From the NCBI RefSeq assembly GCF_013694105.1, contig NZ_JACEFG010000004.1:124001-188000 (forward strand): a stretch of 64,000 nt of DNA. The letters are read 5' to 3'. The notes under the pieces were generated by a model, which was not told where the DNA came from, did no database searches, and saw only the letters and a program-made list of their open reading frames with translations. Position 1 is the first letter of the stretch. Each line of letters opens with the position of its first letter. The position numbers and the translations under genes were made by a program. This DNA comes from Halobacillus locisalis (GTDB taxonomy: Bacteria; Bacillota; Bacilli; Bacillales; Halobacillaceae). Shown here piece after piece: positions 51,227 through 60,225 of the stretch.

Positions 51227-52402
51227 TTAACTTCCGTTCTTAAAATCTTCAAAACGCCTCAAAGCATCTTTCAATGTCTCCTCAGAATTATTGAGCCCAA
51301 TCCGTACATAACCTTCCCCGTGGCTGCCGAACCCGATTCCGGGTGCGACGAACAACCCGACCTTTTCCAATAAATCATCGGCAAATGATTCAGATGTATA
51401 GGATCCGGGTACTTTGAGCCACACGAAGAATGAGCCGTGACAGGGTTGGACCTCGTACTGTAAATCTTTCAATCCTCCCACAAGCAGGTCACGTCGGGAC
51501 TCATACGTTTGTCTTAAATCGTCCACACATTCCTGTGACGCGAGGAGTGCGGTTGCGGCCGCTTCCTGTTCAGCTCCGAAAATGCTGCAGAAATAATGGT
51601 CCTGGATTTTTTCTAATGTTTCGATGACACTACGGTTTCCAACGGCGAAGGCAATCCGCCAACCTGCCATGTTGTAGGATTTCGACATCGTGTAGATTTC
51701 CACACCGACGTCTTTCGCACCTGGTACTTGCAAGAAACTGATTGGTTTTACACCGTCAAACCCGATCGCACCGTAGGCGAAATCATGGATGACGCATACA
51801 TCATGACGATCAGCCTCTTGAATGGTTTTTTCAAAAAAAGCACGGTCTGCCACAGCACCGGTCGGGTTGTTCGGGTAGTTTAAAAACATCAGTTTCGATT
51901 TTTCCCACGTTTTTTGACTTATGGAATCGTAGTCTGGAAGGAAATCGTGTTCCCGCTTAAGTGGCATCGGCTCCATGGTGGCCCCCATCATGGCAACGCC
52001 CGACCAATAATCGGGGTATCCGGGATCGGGCATGAGTGCGACGTCGCCAGGATTGAGAAAGCACTGGCTTAACTCGACGAGACCTGTTTTGCTCCCTGGC
52101 AAAATGGCGACTTCGGTTTCAGGATCGAGATCGACGTCATACTCTCTTTTATAAAACGTCGCCACAGCTTCCTTTAAGAATTCAAACCCATGAAATGGTG
52201 GATACTTGTGATAGAGAGGTTTCTCGGCAGCTTCCTGCAAGGATTTGACGATATGGTCTGGTGTCGGTTGATCAGGATTTCCCTGCCCCAGGTTGAGTAC
52301 ATCGTGCCCTTTATCTTGATGAGTTCGCAGCTTATTCACAAGCTTGGCAAAGAATTGTTCTGGTAACTGTTGAACGGCATTAGACGGCGTATAGGATTTC
52401 AA
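51227..52402 (-). CDS. PLP-dependent aminotransferase (MtnE-like)
   Basis: A 391-aa class I/II aminotransferase. The opening QQLPEQFFAKLVNKL and GHDVLNLGQGNPDQPTPDHI is characteristic of MtnE/YkrV-type enzymes. NYPNNPTGAVA, DFAYGAIGFDG and the PLP lysine in TMSKSYNMAGWRIAFAVG follow. In B. subtilis MtnE makes methionine from ketomethiobutyrate in methionine salvage, but broad-range aminotransferases are similar. TTG at 52402 lies after AAAGGTGG; the frame is open far upstream on the minus strand, overlapping the divergent gene, and is not coding there. A MtnU-like amidase gene lies 2.8 kb away on the same strand. Confidence 0.85.
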   Translation of the reverse strand: MKSYTPSNAVQQLPEQFFAKLVNKLRTHQDKGHDVLNLGQGNPDQPTPDHIVKSLQEAAEKPLYHKYPPFHGFEFLKEAVATFYKREYDVDLDPETEVAILPGSKTGLVELSQCFLNPGDVALMPDPGYPDYWSGVAMMGATMEPMPLKREHDFLPDYDSISQKTWEKSKLMFLNYPNNPTGAVADRAFFEKTIQEADRHDVCVIHDFAYGAIGFDGVKPISFLQVPGAKDVGVEIYTMSKSYNMAGWRIAFAVGNRSVIETLEKIQDHYFCSIFGAEQEAAATALLASQECVDDLRQTYESRRDLLVGGLKDLQYEVQPCHGSFFVWLKVPGSYTSESFADDLLEKVGLFVAPGIGFGSHGEGYVRIGLNNSEETLKDALRRFEDFKNGS

Positions 52403-52564
52403 TGGGATTCCACCTTTATACGAAATTTTCTGAATAGTTACAGGTAGTGTAACACGGTCGTTGTAGATTAGGGAACAGATCGTTCTGGAGGACGAAGGGG
52501 GATAGTTAGGGAACAAACCTAAACGGGTATGCATAACTAGATTAGAAAAAAGGGGTGCAACGGG

Positions 52565-53890
52565 ATGAGAATAGTCATTATTGGAGGAGACGCAGCCGGC
52601 ATGAGTGCGGCGATGCAAGTAGTACGGAACAGTGAAGGACATGACATTACCGTTTTTGAAAAAGGAGAGGTGACTTCCTACGGTCAGTGCGGACTTCCTT
52701 ATGTCATCAGCGGTGATGTAGACTCGACAGACGATTTGATCGCGCGCCACCCGGAGACGTTTCGGGAAAAATACGGAATCGACGTGCGGATCAACCATGA
52801 AGTGAGCAAGGTGGATTGCGAACAAAAAATCGTATATGGAAAACATGGCGGAAGGTCATTTGAACAACCGTACGACCGTTTACTCATTGCAACAGGTGCA
52901 TCGCCAGTGCTTCCACCTTGGGAAGGGCGTGACCTCGACGGCATTTACACGTTAAAAACGATTCCAGATGTAAAAGAGATTATGGATGGGCTGAACGAAG
53001 ACGTGGAGCATGTCACCATTATAGGTGGAGGCTATATCGGACTGGAAGTGGCAGAGAGTCTGGTCACCATTGGGAAAAAGGTCCGAATCATTGACCGTGG
53101 TGCACGCCTGGCTAAGATTTTCGATGAAGATATGAGTGAACACATACATGAAGAAGCGAGCAAGCATGGTATTGAGCTATGTCTGAATGAATCGGTAGAG
53201 CAGTTTTACGGGTCGTCGAAAGTCGAAAAAGTTGTAACGGATAAGGCGGAACATTCCACGGATCTTGTTCTAGCCGCTGTCGGTGTCAGTCCTAATACGT
53301 TCTTCTTGAACGGAACAGGGATTGCGAAGGGTGTGGCGGATGCGATTCAAGTGAATGCATTCATGGAAACGAGCATCCTTGATATTTATGCTGCCGGGGA
53401 CTGTGCAACGCAATATCATCGAATCAAGAAACGAGCGGACTTTATTCCACTTGGAACACACGCGAATAAACAGGGGCGCGTAGCGGGGTTGAATATCGTC
53501 AACAACCGGAAAGTATTCAACGGAATTGTCGGAACCTCCATCATCAAATTTTTCGACTTAACGTTAGCGCGCACCGGTCTTTCAGAGAAAGAAGCGGCGA
53601 ATGAATATATTCCTTATAAGACAATCGCGATCGAATCGACACACTCTGCAGGGTATTACTCGAAAGATGACCCGATGACATTGAAGTTGATCTATCACGA
53701 AAAGACAGAACAGTTGCTAGGTGCTCAAATCATTGGTCGTGCAGGTGTGGATAAACGGATCGATGTGCTTGCGACAGCGCTCTATCACGAAATGGATATC
53801 GAGCAATTGGAGGACTTGGATCTCGCGTACTCCCCGCCCTATAACAGTGTGTGGGACCCGATCCAGCAGGCGGCGAGACGAGTGAAGTAA
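52565..53890 (+). CDS. CoA-disulfide reductase-like FAD/NAD(P) oxidoreductase
   Basis: A 441-aa flavoprotein. FAD motif [14 protein letters not shown] at the N-terminus, single redox-active Cys42 in [13 protein letters not shown], second dinucleotide motif [17 protein letters not shown], and [12 protein letters not shown] near residue 278 are all intact. This single-Cys architecture is that of CoA-disulfide reductase (Cdr) and NADH oxidases or peroxidases. CoA is the main thiol partner in many such bacteria. AAAAGGGGTG precedes ATG. It is co-directional with nos, 69 bases upstream of it. Confidence 0.9.
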   Translation: MRIVIIGGDAAGMSAAMQVVRNSEGHDITVFEKGEVTSYGQCGLPYVISGDVDSTDDLIARHPETFREKYGIDVRINHEVSKVDCEQKIVYGKHGGRSFEQPYDRLLIATGASPVLPPWEGRDLDGIYTLKTIPDVKEIMDGLNEDVEHVTIIGGGYIGLEVAESLVTIGKKVRIIDRGARLAKIFDEDMSEHIHEEASKHGIELCLNESVEQFYGSSKVEKVVTDKAEHSTDLVLAAVGVSPNTFFLNGTGIAKGVADAIQVNAFMETSILDIYAAGDCATQYHRIKKRADFIPLGTHANKQGRVAGLNIVNNRKVFNGIVGTSIIKFFDLTLARTGLSEKEAANEYIPYKTIAIESTHSAGYYSKDDPMTLKLIYHEKTEQLLGAQIIGRAGVDKRIDVLATALYHEMDIEQLEDLDLAYSPPYNSVWDPIQQAARRVK

Positions 53891-53959
53891 GTTCCATAGG
53901 TATAAAAGCTTAATTTATGATAGGATGAAGTGGCAAGAAGCTACAGGAGGATTAATGCT

Positions 53960-55051
53960 TTGAATAAAGAACTGAGTCATAAAGCTGAATCGTTTATCCG
54001 CCACTATTATCATGAAAAAGGGTTGCCTGATGTAGAGAATCGTGTAATCGCTGTGCATGCAGAGATTGCCGAAACAGGAACCTATCAACATACGTACGCA
54101 GAGCTAGAGTTTGGTGCAAAAGTTGCCTGGCGCAACAGCAACCGTTGTATCGGCCGTCTGTTCTGGGAAAGCTTGAAGGTTTTTGACAGGCGTCACCTGG
54201 AGGAAGAAGAGGATTTATTCAACGCTCTAATCGAACATATCGACTATGCCACCAACAAAGGTCGAATCAAGTCGACGATTTCGATTTTTCGTCCGAAAGA
54301 GAATGATAAGGAAATCCGCCTTTGGAATCATCAGCTCATACGCTATGCGGGTTATGAAAAGGATTATGGCATAGTTGGTGATCCCGCATCCGTTGAATTC
54401 ACGAAGATTTGTCAACAGCTTGGCTGGCAAGGAAAAGGGACCGCCTTTGATGTATTGCCTCTTGTCATTCAGGTTGATGACAGGGAACCGAGATGGTTCG
54501 AGATTCCGTCTGATCACGTATTAGAAGTATCTCTCCGTCACTCGGAATACGACTGGTTCAAGGACCTAGAACTGAAGTGGTATGCGGTTCCTTTCATATC
54601 GGATATGCGCTTGGAAATCGGGGGCATTGATTATACCGCTGCTCCATTCAATGGCTGGTACATGGGAACGGAGATCGGAGCGCGGAACTTAGCGGACGAA
54701 TTTCGCTACAACTTACTGCCGACGGTCGCTGAAGCGATGGGACTTGATACGAAACGGAACGCTTCTTTATGGAAGGACCGAGCCCTGATCGAATTGAATC
54801 AAGCCGTTCTTCATTCCTATAAAACCGATCAAGTAAGCATCGTCGATCATCATACGGCAGCCCAGCAGTTCCATCTGTTTGAGAAAAAAGAGAAGAAAGC
54901 GGATCGTCAGGCCACAGGTGATTGGACGTGGCTCATTCCACCAGTATCTCCTGCCGCGACGAACATTTTCCATTCGTCTTATGAAGACCGTATGGATACA
55001 CCGAACTACTTCTATCAGGATGCGGCTTACGCAAAAAATCCTTCTGATTGA
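53960..55051 (+). CDS. nos: Nitric oxide synthase oxygenase
   Basis: A 363-aa bacterial NOS oxygenase, equal in length to the B. subtilis enzyme. The haem thiolate is Cys63 in AWRNSNRCIGRLFW; the substrate and haem pocket is seen in KWYAVPFISDMRLEIGGIDYTAAPFNGWYMGTEIGARN with the arginine-binding Glu; HHTAAQQFHLF and GDWTWLIPPVSPA near the end contribute to the pterin/folate site. No reductase domain is fused. The TTG start at 53960 is nine bases after AGGAGG, and a two-codon ORF (ATG-CTT-TGA at 53955-53963) lies between, its stop overlapping the start. It converts arginine to citrulline and NO. Confidence 0.95.
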   Translation: MNKELSHKAESFIRHYYHEKGLPDVENRVIAVHAEIAETGTYQHTYAELEFGAKVAWRNSNRCIGRLFWESLKVFDRRHLEEEEDLFNALIEHIDYATNKGRIKSTISIFRPKENDKEIRLWNHQLIRYAGYEKDYGIVGDPASVEFTKICQQLGWQGKGTAFDVLPLVIQVDDREPRWFEIPSDHVLEVSLRHSEYDWFKDLELKWYAVPFISDMRLEIGGIDYTAAPFNGWYMGTEIGARNLADEFRYNLLPTVAEAMGLDTKRNASLWKDRALIELNQAVLHSYKTDQVSIVDHHTAAQQFHLFEKKEKKADRQATGDWTWLIPPVSPAATNIFHSSYEDRMDTPNYFYQDAAYAKNPSD

Positions 55052-55069
55052 ATTCAGAAGGATTTTTTT
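55033..55069 (+). terminator. Terminator of nos
   Basis: Thirteen-base stem AAAATCCTTCTGA / TCAGAAGGATTTT with T7. Confidence 0.88.
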
Positions 55070-55098
55070 ATTACAGCATTTGATGGGGTTATTTGAGT

Positions 55099-55208
55099 AT
55101 TCGACACTGAAAATGAAGAATTCGATATCGTTACTTAAGTATTCGACACCGTAAATAAGCAATTCGACATCGCAGTTTAAGAATTCGACATCGTTATTTC
55201 AGAATCCA
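55099..55208. repeat. Tandem repeat array with exact 21-bp period
   Basis: The core ATTCGACAYCG begins at 55099, 55120, 55141, 55162 and 55183, always 21 bases apart, with a decayed sixth unit at 55204. Cores differ by one to two bases and the other half of each unit is AT-rich and more variable. The array runs from just after the nos terminator to the stop codon of the amidase gene. On the minus strand it would read as heptapeptides [D/G/S]-[V/I]-E-[F/Y/L]-x-x-x, but no ribosome site or gene goes with it. Confidence 0.8.
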
Positions 55209-55991
55209 TCACTCATACAGCTCTGGTCGGCGATCTTGGAAAATCGGAATCTGTTCGCGGATCGCCTCGACATCAGAAAAATCAACAGAAGTATATAAGA
55301 TATCTTCCTCTTCTCCTGCTTCCGCCACTACCGTCCCCCAAGGATCGATGACGAGTGAGTGACCACCAAATACGTTATTCGGATCATCACCGACACGGTT
55401 GCAAGCAATGACAAAACACTGATTTTCAATAGCGCGGCTGATGAGCAGGTGACGCCAATGGTCGACACGCGGTTTCGGCCACTCTGCCACGACGAATAAG
55501 GCACGTGACCCGTCGAGCATATGGGTGCGCATCCATTCCGGGAAGCGGATATCATAACAAATGACGCCGGCGACAGGCACGTCTTCTAATGGGAAGTTGC
55601 CTTTCTCATGACCGGGATGCAAGTATTTTTCTTCGTTCATCAGACGGAATAAGTGGGCTTTCCGGTATGAAGCCACACGGGCGCCCGTCGGGTCATAGGT
55701 GACGAACGTGTTGTAGAAGTGATTTCCGTCCCGCTCTGCAACGGAGCCCATAAGCGTGACTTGATGGTACAAGGCTAAGTCACGGAGCATGTTGTGTGTC
55801 GGTCCGTTCAAATCTTCTGCAATCTCATCGAAGCGGGACAAATCGTAGCCGGTCGTCCATAATTCAGGCAGTACGATGACGTCACTTCCGTTTGCGGCTG
55901 CGGTTTCAATCTGCTTTCGTGCGTTTCTCCGGTTTTCTTCTGGTTCTCCAAACGCGATGTCCATTTGGATTATCGCAATGTTCTTCTTCAT
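55209..55991 (-). CDS. Carbon-nitrogen hydrolase, omega-amidase-like (MtnU/YkrU-like)
   Basis: A 260-aa nitrilase-superfamily hydrolase. The catalytic triad is visible as Glu in VIVLPELWTTGYDL, Lys in SYRKAHLFRLMNEE and Cys in VICYDIRFPEWMR. The segments match the omega-amidase (MtnU, YafV) branch that hydrolyses 2-oxoglutaramate after transamination. ATG at 55991 is eight bases after GAGGTGATC; GTG at 56000 overlaps the ribosome site. On the same strand as the MtnE-like aminotransferase, a likely metabolic partner, but separated from it by cdr and nos. Confidence 0.88.
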   Translation of the reverse strand: MKKNIAIIQMDIAFGEPEENRRNARKQIETAAANGSDVIVLPELWTTGYDLSRFDEIAEDLNGPTHNMLRDLALYHQVTLMGSVAERDGNHFYNTFVTYDPTGARVASYRKAHLFRLMNEEKYLHPGHEKGNFPLEDVPVAGVICYDIRFPEWMRTHMLDGSRALFVVAEWPKPRVDHWRHLLISRAIENQCFVIACNRVGDDPNNVFGGHSLVIDPWGTVVAEAGEEEDILYTSVDFSDVEAIREQIPIFQDRRPELYE

Positions 55992-56090
55992 AAAGATCAC
56001 CTCATTTTCCTAAGTGTACCAGACGTATCGCCTACATAAAACGTTTACATACGTGATACAATGTAGAAAAAAAGAGAGGACGAGGGTCGG

Positions 56091-57836
56091 ATGTTCGAAT
56101 TGTTTCTACCTATGCTCGAGAGATTAGGCATCATTGTGACGGTAGCGTTCATCATCACCAGGTTCCGTTTCTTTCGTGAGCTGATTGATCGTAAGACCTT
56201 GAATCGTCCGCAAAAGTATATGGCGATCGGCTTCTTCGGTTTGTTTGGGATTATCGGGACGTATACGGGCATCACGTACAATATCTCCACTCTTGAGTTC
56301 GGAAGTTGGGCGTATGAACTGGGAGAATCGGAGGCGATCGCCAACTCACGCGTGATCGGGATTGTGGCTGCCGGGTTATTTGGTGGCTATCGAATTGGAA
56401 TCGGAGCTGGCCTTATTGCTGGATTGCACCGCTTCTCACTCGGAGGATTCACTGGATTCGCGTGTGGAATCTCAGCTGTCGTTGCCGGCGTCATTGCCGG
56501 TTTTTTTCATAAAAAAGACCAGCCTTTGAAGTTGAAGACGGCCCTGCTTGTTGGGGGATTGGCCGAGATGGTTCAAATGGCGATCATTCTTGGTGTTGCT
56601 TCTCCGTTCAGTCAGGCTTGGGGGCTTGTGCAGGAAATCGGGGTGCCGATGATTTTGGCCAACGGGCTTGGATCAGCTTTATTCTTATTGATTATCCGGA
56701 ATGTGTTGAATGAGGAGGAGAAAGCGGGCGCGATTCAAGCACAGAAGGCGCTTAAGCTTGCGGAGTCTACGATTTCTTATTTGCGAAAGGGATTGACGGA
56801 AAGGTCCGCCAAAAATGTGTGTCAGATCATTTATGATGAGGTTCAGGTCAGTGCGATTTCGATGACGAATGATCAAAAAATTCTCGCTCATGTCGGACTC
56901 GCTTATGATCATCATCAGGTTGGAGAACACATACAGACGTCTGCTACGAGAACCGTGATCGAAAAGGGTGAAATGGTGGTCGCTGGTCATGATGATATTG
57001 ATTGTAAGCACCCGGACTGTCCGCTGGGGGCTGCTGTGATTGCGCCTTTGAAGCGGCGGAAAGAAGTGGTCGGTACGCTCAAGTTCTATGTGCGATCGGA
57101 GAAAGAAGTATCGAATGTTTTACTCGAACTGATTCAAGGGTTGAGTGCATTGCTCGGTCAGCAGCTGGAAATTGCAGAGGCGGAGAAAGCCCAAGAACTC
57201 GCGCGCGAGGCGGAGGTCAAAGCGTTGCAAGCCCAAGTGAATCCACACTTTTTGTTCAACTCGTTGAATGTGATGGTGTCGCTCATTCGAACTGAGCCGG
57301 ATCGTGCGCGTTCCTTGTTGATCGCGCTGTCCAAATTCTTCCGTCAGAATTTAGGGGCCACGACAAAAACGTGGACTTCGTTGGATGAGGAATTGAAGCA
57401 TGTGAAAGCCTATTTATTAATAGAAGAGACGCGTTTTGTCGACAAGCTGCATGTTACGTACGATATAGATGAGGACGCACTCGCTGCTCGTATTGCTCCG
57501 CTTACCTTACAGCCGCTCGTTGAAAATTGTATCAAACACGGCATTAAGGATCAGGACGGTGATTGCGAAATTACCATTCGGATCAAAACTGAAGGGAATA
57601 GGGTCCGGATTTCCGTCATCGATAATGGGAGCGGCATCGATCCTGAACGAATTGCGTCGTTAGGTGACCAAGAAGTTGATTCCAAAGAAGGCACGGGACT
57701 CGGCTTATTCAATGTGAATAAACGATTAGAACATATGCACGGATCAAGTGCGAAAATGCAAATTGAAAGCACGAAGGGACACGGGACGAATATTTCATTT
57801 GTCATTCCGTCCCGTACGAAGGGGGTGTCCGCATGA
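56091..57836 (+). CDS. LytS-type sensor histidine kinase
   Basis: A 581-aa membrane kinase. Residues 1-205 carry six or so helices of the 5TM-5TMR_LYT domain (GIVAAGLFGGYRIGIGAGLIAGLHRF is typical), about 225-360 is a GAF domain with an unusual DCKHPDCPLGAAV segment, and 365-575 has the His_kinase region PHFLFNSLNVMVSLIR with the phospho-His and an HATPase domain with LVENCIKHGI and DNGSGI and TGLGLFN. It overlaps the regulator gene by four bases. Relatives (BtsS, YpdA, LytS) sense pyruvate or membrane state. The cstA-like gene downstream suggests pyruvate sensing. Confidence 0.92.
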   Translation: MFELFLPMLERLGIIVTVAFIITRFRFFRELIDRKTLNRPQKYMAIGFFGLFGIIGTYTGITYNISTLEFGSWAYELGESEAIANSRVIGIVAAGLFGGYRIGIGAGLIAGLHRFSLGGFTGFACGISAVVAGVIAGFFHKKDQPLKLKTALLVGGLAEMVQMAIILGVASPFSQAWGLVQEIGVPMILANGLGSALFLLIIRNVLNEEEKAGAIQAQKALKLAESTISYLRKGLTERSAKNVCQIIYDEVQVSAISMTNDQKILAHVGLAYDHHQVGEHIQTSATRTVIEKGEMVVAGHDDIDCKHPDCPLGAAVIAPLKRRKEVVGTLKFYVRSEKEVSNVLLELIQGLSALLGQQLEIAEAEKAQELAREAEVKALQAQVNPHFLFNSLNVMVSLIRTEPDRARSLLIALSKFFRQNLGATTKTWTSLDEELKHVKAYLLIEETRFVDKLHVTYDIDEDALAARIAPLTLQPLVENCIKHGIKDQDGDCEITIRIKTEGNRVRISVIDNGSGIDPERIASLGDQEVDSKEGTGLGLFNVNKRLEHMHGSSAKMQIESTKGHGTNISFVIPSRTKGVSA

Positions 57837-58558
57837 TTAAAGTGGTGGTTGTGGATGATGAGCGGTTCAGCCGTGAAGAGCTGACCTATTTGTTGCAAAA
57901 GCACGAATCCATTGAGGTCATCGGAGAAGCTGATTCCGGTGATGCGGCGATTATGAAGACCATTCAGCTACAGCCGGATGTGTTGTTTCTGGATGTCGAG
58001 ATGCCGAAGATGGACGGAATGGAAGTCGCGAAGGCTGTCCAGGAGTTGAAAAACGTACCGAGTATCGTCTTTGCGACGGCCTATCCTGATTTTGCCGTGG
58101 AGGCTTTTCGGCATGAGGCGGTCGATTATCTTCTGAAGCCATTTGAAGAGGAACAGCTGGCCGATGCTATTGCTCGGCTGGAAAAGAAATTCGGTGCGGA
58201 TCCCGAAGTGCATACAGAAGAAGTGAAACCATCCAAGTTAGCGGTCGAAGGGGAGGAAGATATCTACTACCTGGATCCGGTCAATGTCATGTATGTGTAC
58301 CGGGAAGATCGTGTTACGAAAATCGTTGAGAAATCCAAGGTGCATGAAACGAAGTGGCCACTGAAAGAGGTGGAACAGCGACTGAAAGGCTATTCCTTTT
58401 TCCGCATCCACAAAAGTTATCTCGTCAACTTACGTTACATTGAACGGCTGACTCCGTGGTTTAACGGAGCTTATCAATTAGAGTTGCGAGGCAAAGACGA
58501 AAAACTGTCGGTCAGTCGAAATTATGTGAAAGATTTAAGAAAGCAACTGGAACTTTAA
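57833..58558 (+). CDS. LytTR-family response regulator
   Basis: A 241-aa response regulator. The receiver domain (1-120) has acidic pocket VVVDDE, phospho-acceptor Asp54 in VLFLDVEMPKMDG, Thr in FATAYPDF and Lys in YLLKPFEEE. The LytTR DNA-binding domain occupies about 140-240 (FFRIHKSYLVNLRYIERL). Its ATG overlaps the kinase stop (ATGA), showing coupling. The probable target is the downstream cstA-like gene. The binding site could not be pinned down in the 220-base gap. Confidence 0.93.
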   Translation: MIKVVVVDDERFSREELTYLLQKHESIEVIGEADSGDAAIMKTIQLQPDVLFLDVEMPKMDGMEVAKAVQELKNVPSIVFATAYPDFAVEAFRHEAVDYLLKPFEEEQLADAIARLEKKFGADPEVHTEEVKPSKLAVEGEEDIYYLDPVNVMYVYREDRVTKIVEKSKVHETKWPLKEVEQRLKGYSFFRIHKSYLVNLRYIERLTPWFNGAYQLELRGKDEKLSVSRNYVKDLRKQLEL

Positions 58559-58579
58559 TTTAATTGAATGGTGAGACCC

Positions 58580-58613
58580 TAAGCCATCACGTTACGTTTT
58601 GTGATGGCTTTTT
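58580..58613 (+). terminator. Terminator of the kinase-regulator operon
   Basis: Ten-base perfect stem AAGCCATCAC / GTGATGGCTT, ten-base loop, T5. Confidence 0.85.
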
Positions 58614-58745
58614 AATTTTGTGAAAATGGCTGATCGCAGCGGAAGTAGGATTGAATTTCAATCCTTCTCGCTTACATGTTAATCGTATATAACAACATCT
58701 TAGACACACAACCGTCACATAAAAACGTTCTCTTGTTATTCTTTT

Positions 58746-58759
58746 TGTAAGCGATTACA
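58746..58759. promoter_or_regulatory. Perfect cre site (CcpA) before the cstA-like gene
   Basis: TGTAAGCGATTACA matches TGWAANCGNTNWCA at all 14 positions. It lies 23 bases before the start codon, so CcpA binding should block transcription in the presence of preferred sugars. Confidence 0.85.
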
Positions 58760-58782
58760 GAAGAACGAAGGAGGAAATTATC

Positions 58783-60225
58783 ATGATTACGTTTCTAGTT
58801 AGTATTGCAATCTTAATTGTAGGTTATTTCACTTATGGTAAATACGTAGAAAAAGTGTTCGGCGTCAATACAGAGCGCCCGACACCCGCTTACTCTCATA
58901 GCGATGGTGTAGATTACCTTCCGATGGGACAAAAGCGGAACTCTCTTATTCAATTGTTGAATATTGCAGGGGTTGGCCCGATTTTCGGCCCGATCTTAGG
59001 AGCCTTATACGGTCCTGTCGCATTTCTATGGATTGTTCTCGGTTCCATTTTTGCAGGAGCGGTTCACGATTACTTGACGGGTATGATTTCGATTCGAAAT
59101 CGCGGGGCGCACTTACCTGAACTGGCCGGAAAATTCTTAGGTAAAGTGATGAAGCACGTCGTCAATGCATTTGCTATTTTACTACTTGTTCTTGTAGGTA
59201 CGGTATTCGTAACGGCACCAGCGGACTTGATCCACAACTTGACGAACAGCTGGCTCGCGCTTCCGCTTATCTTAACTGCTATTTTTGCTTATTATTTACT
59301 GGCAACGATGCTACCGATCGACAAGATCATCGGACGTTTCTATCCGATCTTCGGCGCTCTTCTATTGATCAGTGCCATTGGTGTGGGCGTATCCTTAATC
59401 GTCACAGGAGCACCGATTCCAGAGTTATCTTTGACGAACATGCATCCAGATAACGCACCGATCTTCCCACTCTTGTTCTTGACGATCTCTTGTGGTGCCT
59501 TGTCTGGATTCCATGCAACACAGTCACCGATCATCTCACGTACGACTCAACAGGAAAAACAGGGTCGTCGCATCTTCTACGGTATGATGATTGCAGAAGG
59601 TGTCATCGCCATGATCTGGGCGGCCGCTGCCATGAGTTTGTTCAACGGTTCCGGAGGATTGAATGAAATCCTAGCTAATGGTGGACCAGCTGCCGTTGTT
59701 AGTGAAGTATCTGTAAGCATGCTGGGTGCTGTCGGAGGAACGCTTGCTGTCATCGGAGTCATCATTTTGCCGATCACTTCTGGGGACACAGCATTCCGTA
59801 GTGCACGTATGATTATTGCGGATTACTTGAAAATCTCGCAGCGTAAAGTATCAAGTCGAATCTGGATTGCTCTTCCGATGTTCGCGATTTCCTTCGCTTT
59901 GACGCGCATCGACTTCACTTTGCTTTGGAGATACTTCTCTTGGGCAAACCAATCGACAGCTGTCATCGCGCTTTGGGTCGGAGCGATGTACTTGTTCTTA
60001 TCTAGGAAAAATTACTGGATTGCTGCAATTCCGGCAACCTTTATGACAATGGCAACGTTCACGTATATCGTGAATGCACCAATCGGGTTTGCGTTGCCTC
60101 TGAATGTCTCTTACGTTATTGCAGCCATAGGTACAGTCATTGTGGTCACAGCCTTCTTTATTGCTGCTCGCCGAGGCTTGAATAAAGACATTCCACTTCA
60201 AGAAGAACTGAAAACGACAGCGTAA
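58783..60225 (+). CDS. cstA: CstA family carbon starvation/pyruvate transporter
   Basis: A 480-aa membrane protein with about fourteen helices. The CstA/BtsT family stretches YFTYGKYVEKVFGV, NIAGVGPIFGPILGALYGPVAFLWIVLGSIFAGAVHDYLTG, SGFHATQSPIISRTTQ and DTAFRSARMIIADY are clear. At 480 residues it is the short form rather than the 700-aa enterobacterial CstA. Family members import pyruvate (BtsT) or are linked to peptide uptake under starvation. Directly downstream of a LytS/LytT-like pair and behind a perfect cre site, it is probably induced by pyruvate and repressed by glucose. AAGGAGGAAATTATC precedes ATG. Confidence 0.92.
   Translation: MITFLVSIAILIVGYFTYGKYVEKVFGVNTERPTPAYSHSDGVDYLPMGQKRNSLIQLLNIAGVGPIFGPILGALYGPVAFLWIVLGSIFAGAVHDYLTGMISIRNRGAHLPELAGKFLGKVMKHVVNAFAILLLVLVGTVFVTAPADLIHNLTNSWLALPLILTAIFAYYLLATMLPIDKIIGRFYPIFGALLLISAIGVGVSLIVTGAPIPELSLTNMHPDNAPIFPLLFLTISCGALSGFHATQSPIISRTTQQEKQGRRIFYGMMIAEGVIAMIWAAAAMSLFNGSGGLNEILANGGPAAVVSEVSVSMLGAVGGTLAVIGVIILPITSGDTAFRSARMIIADYLKISQRKVSSRIWIALPMFAISFALTRIDFTLLWRYFSWANQSTAVIALWVGAMYLFLSRKNYWIAAIPATFMTMATFTYIVNAPIGFALPLNVSYVIAAIGTVIVVTAFFIAARRGLNKDIPLQEELKTTA

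Noticed and set aside
52403-52846. 150-residue N-terminal extension of the MtnE-like aminotransferase
   Set aside because: It overlaps the divergent CoA-disulfide reductase gene and lies before a ribosome site; the enzyme is complete from the TTG at 52402.
54767-55162. Minus-strand open frame across the 21-bp array and antisense to nos, with heptapeptide repeats
   Set aside because: It has no ribosome site, runs through the nos terminator and lies opposite a well-conserved gene. The repeat is better treated as DNA.
58614-58745. LytTR direct-repeat binding site before cstA
   Set aside because: Elements such as ACGGTTGTG and GATGTTGTT occur on the minus strand, but their spacing (16 or 19 bases) does not fit the usual 21-22.
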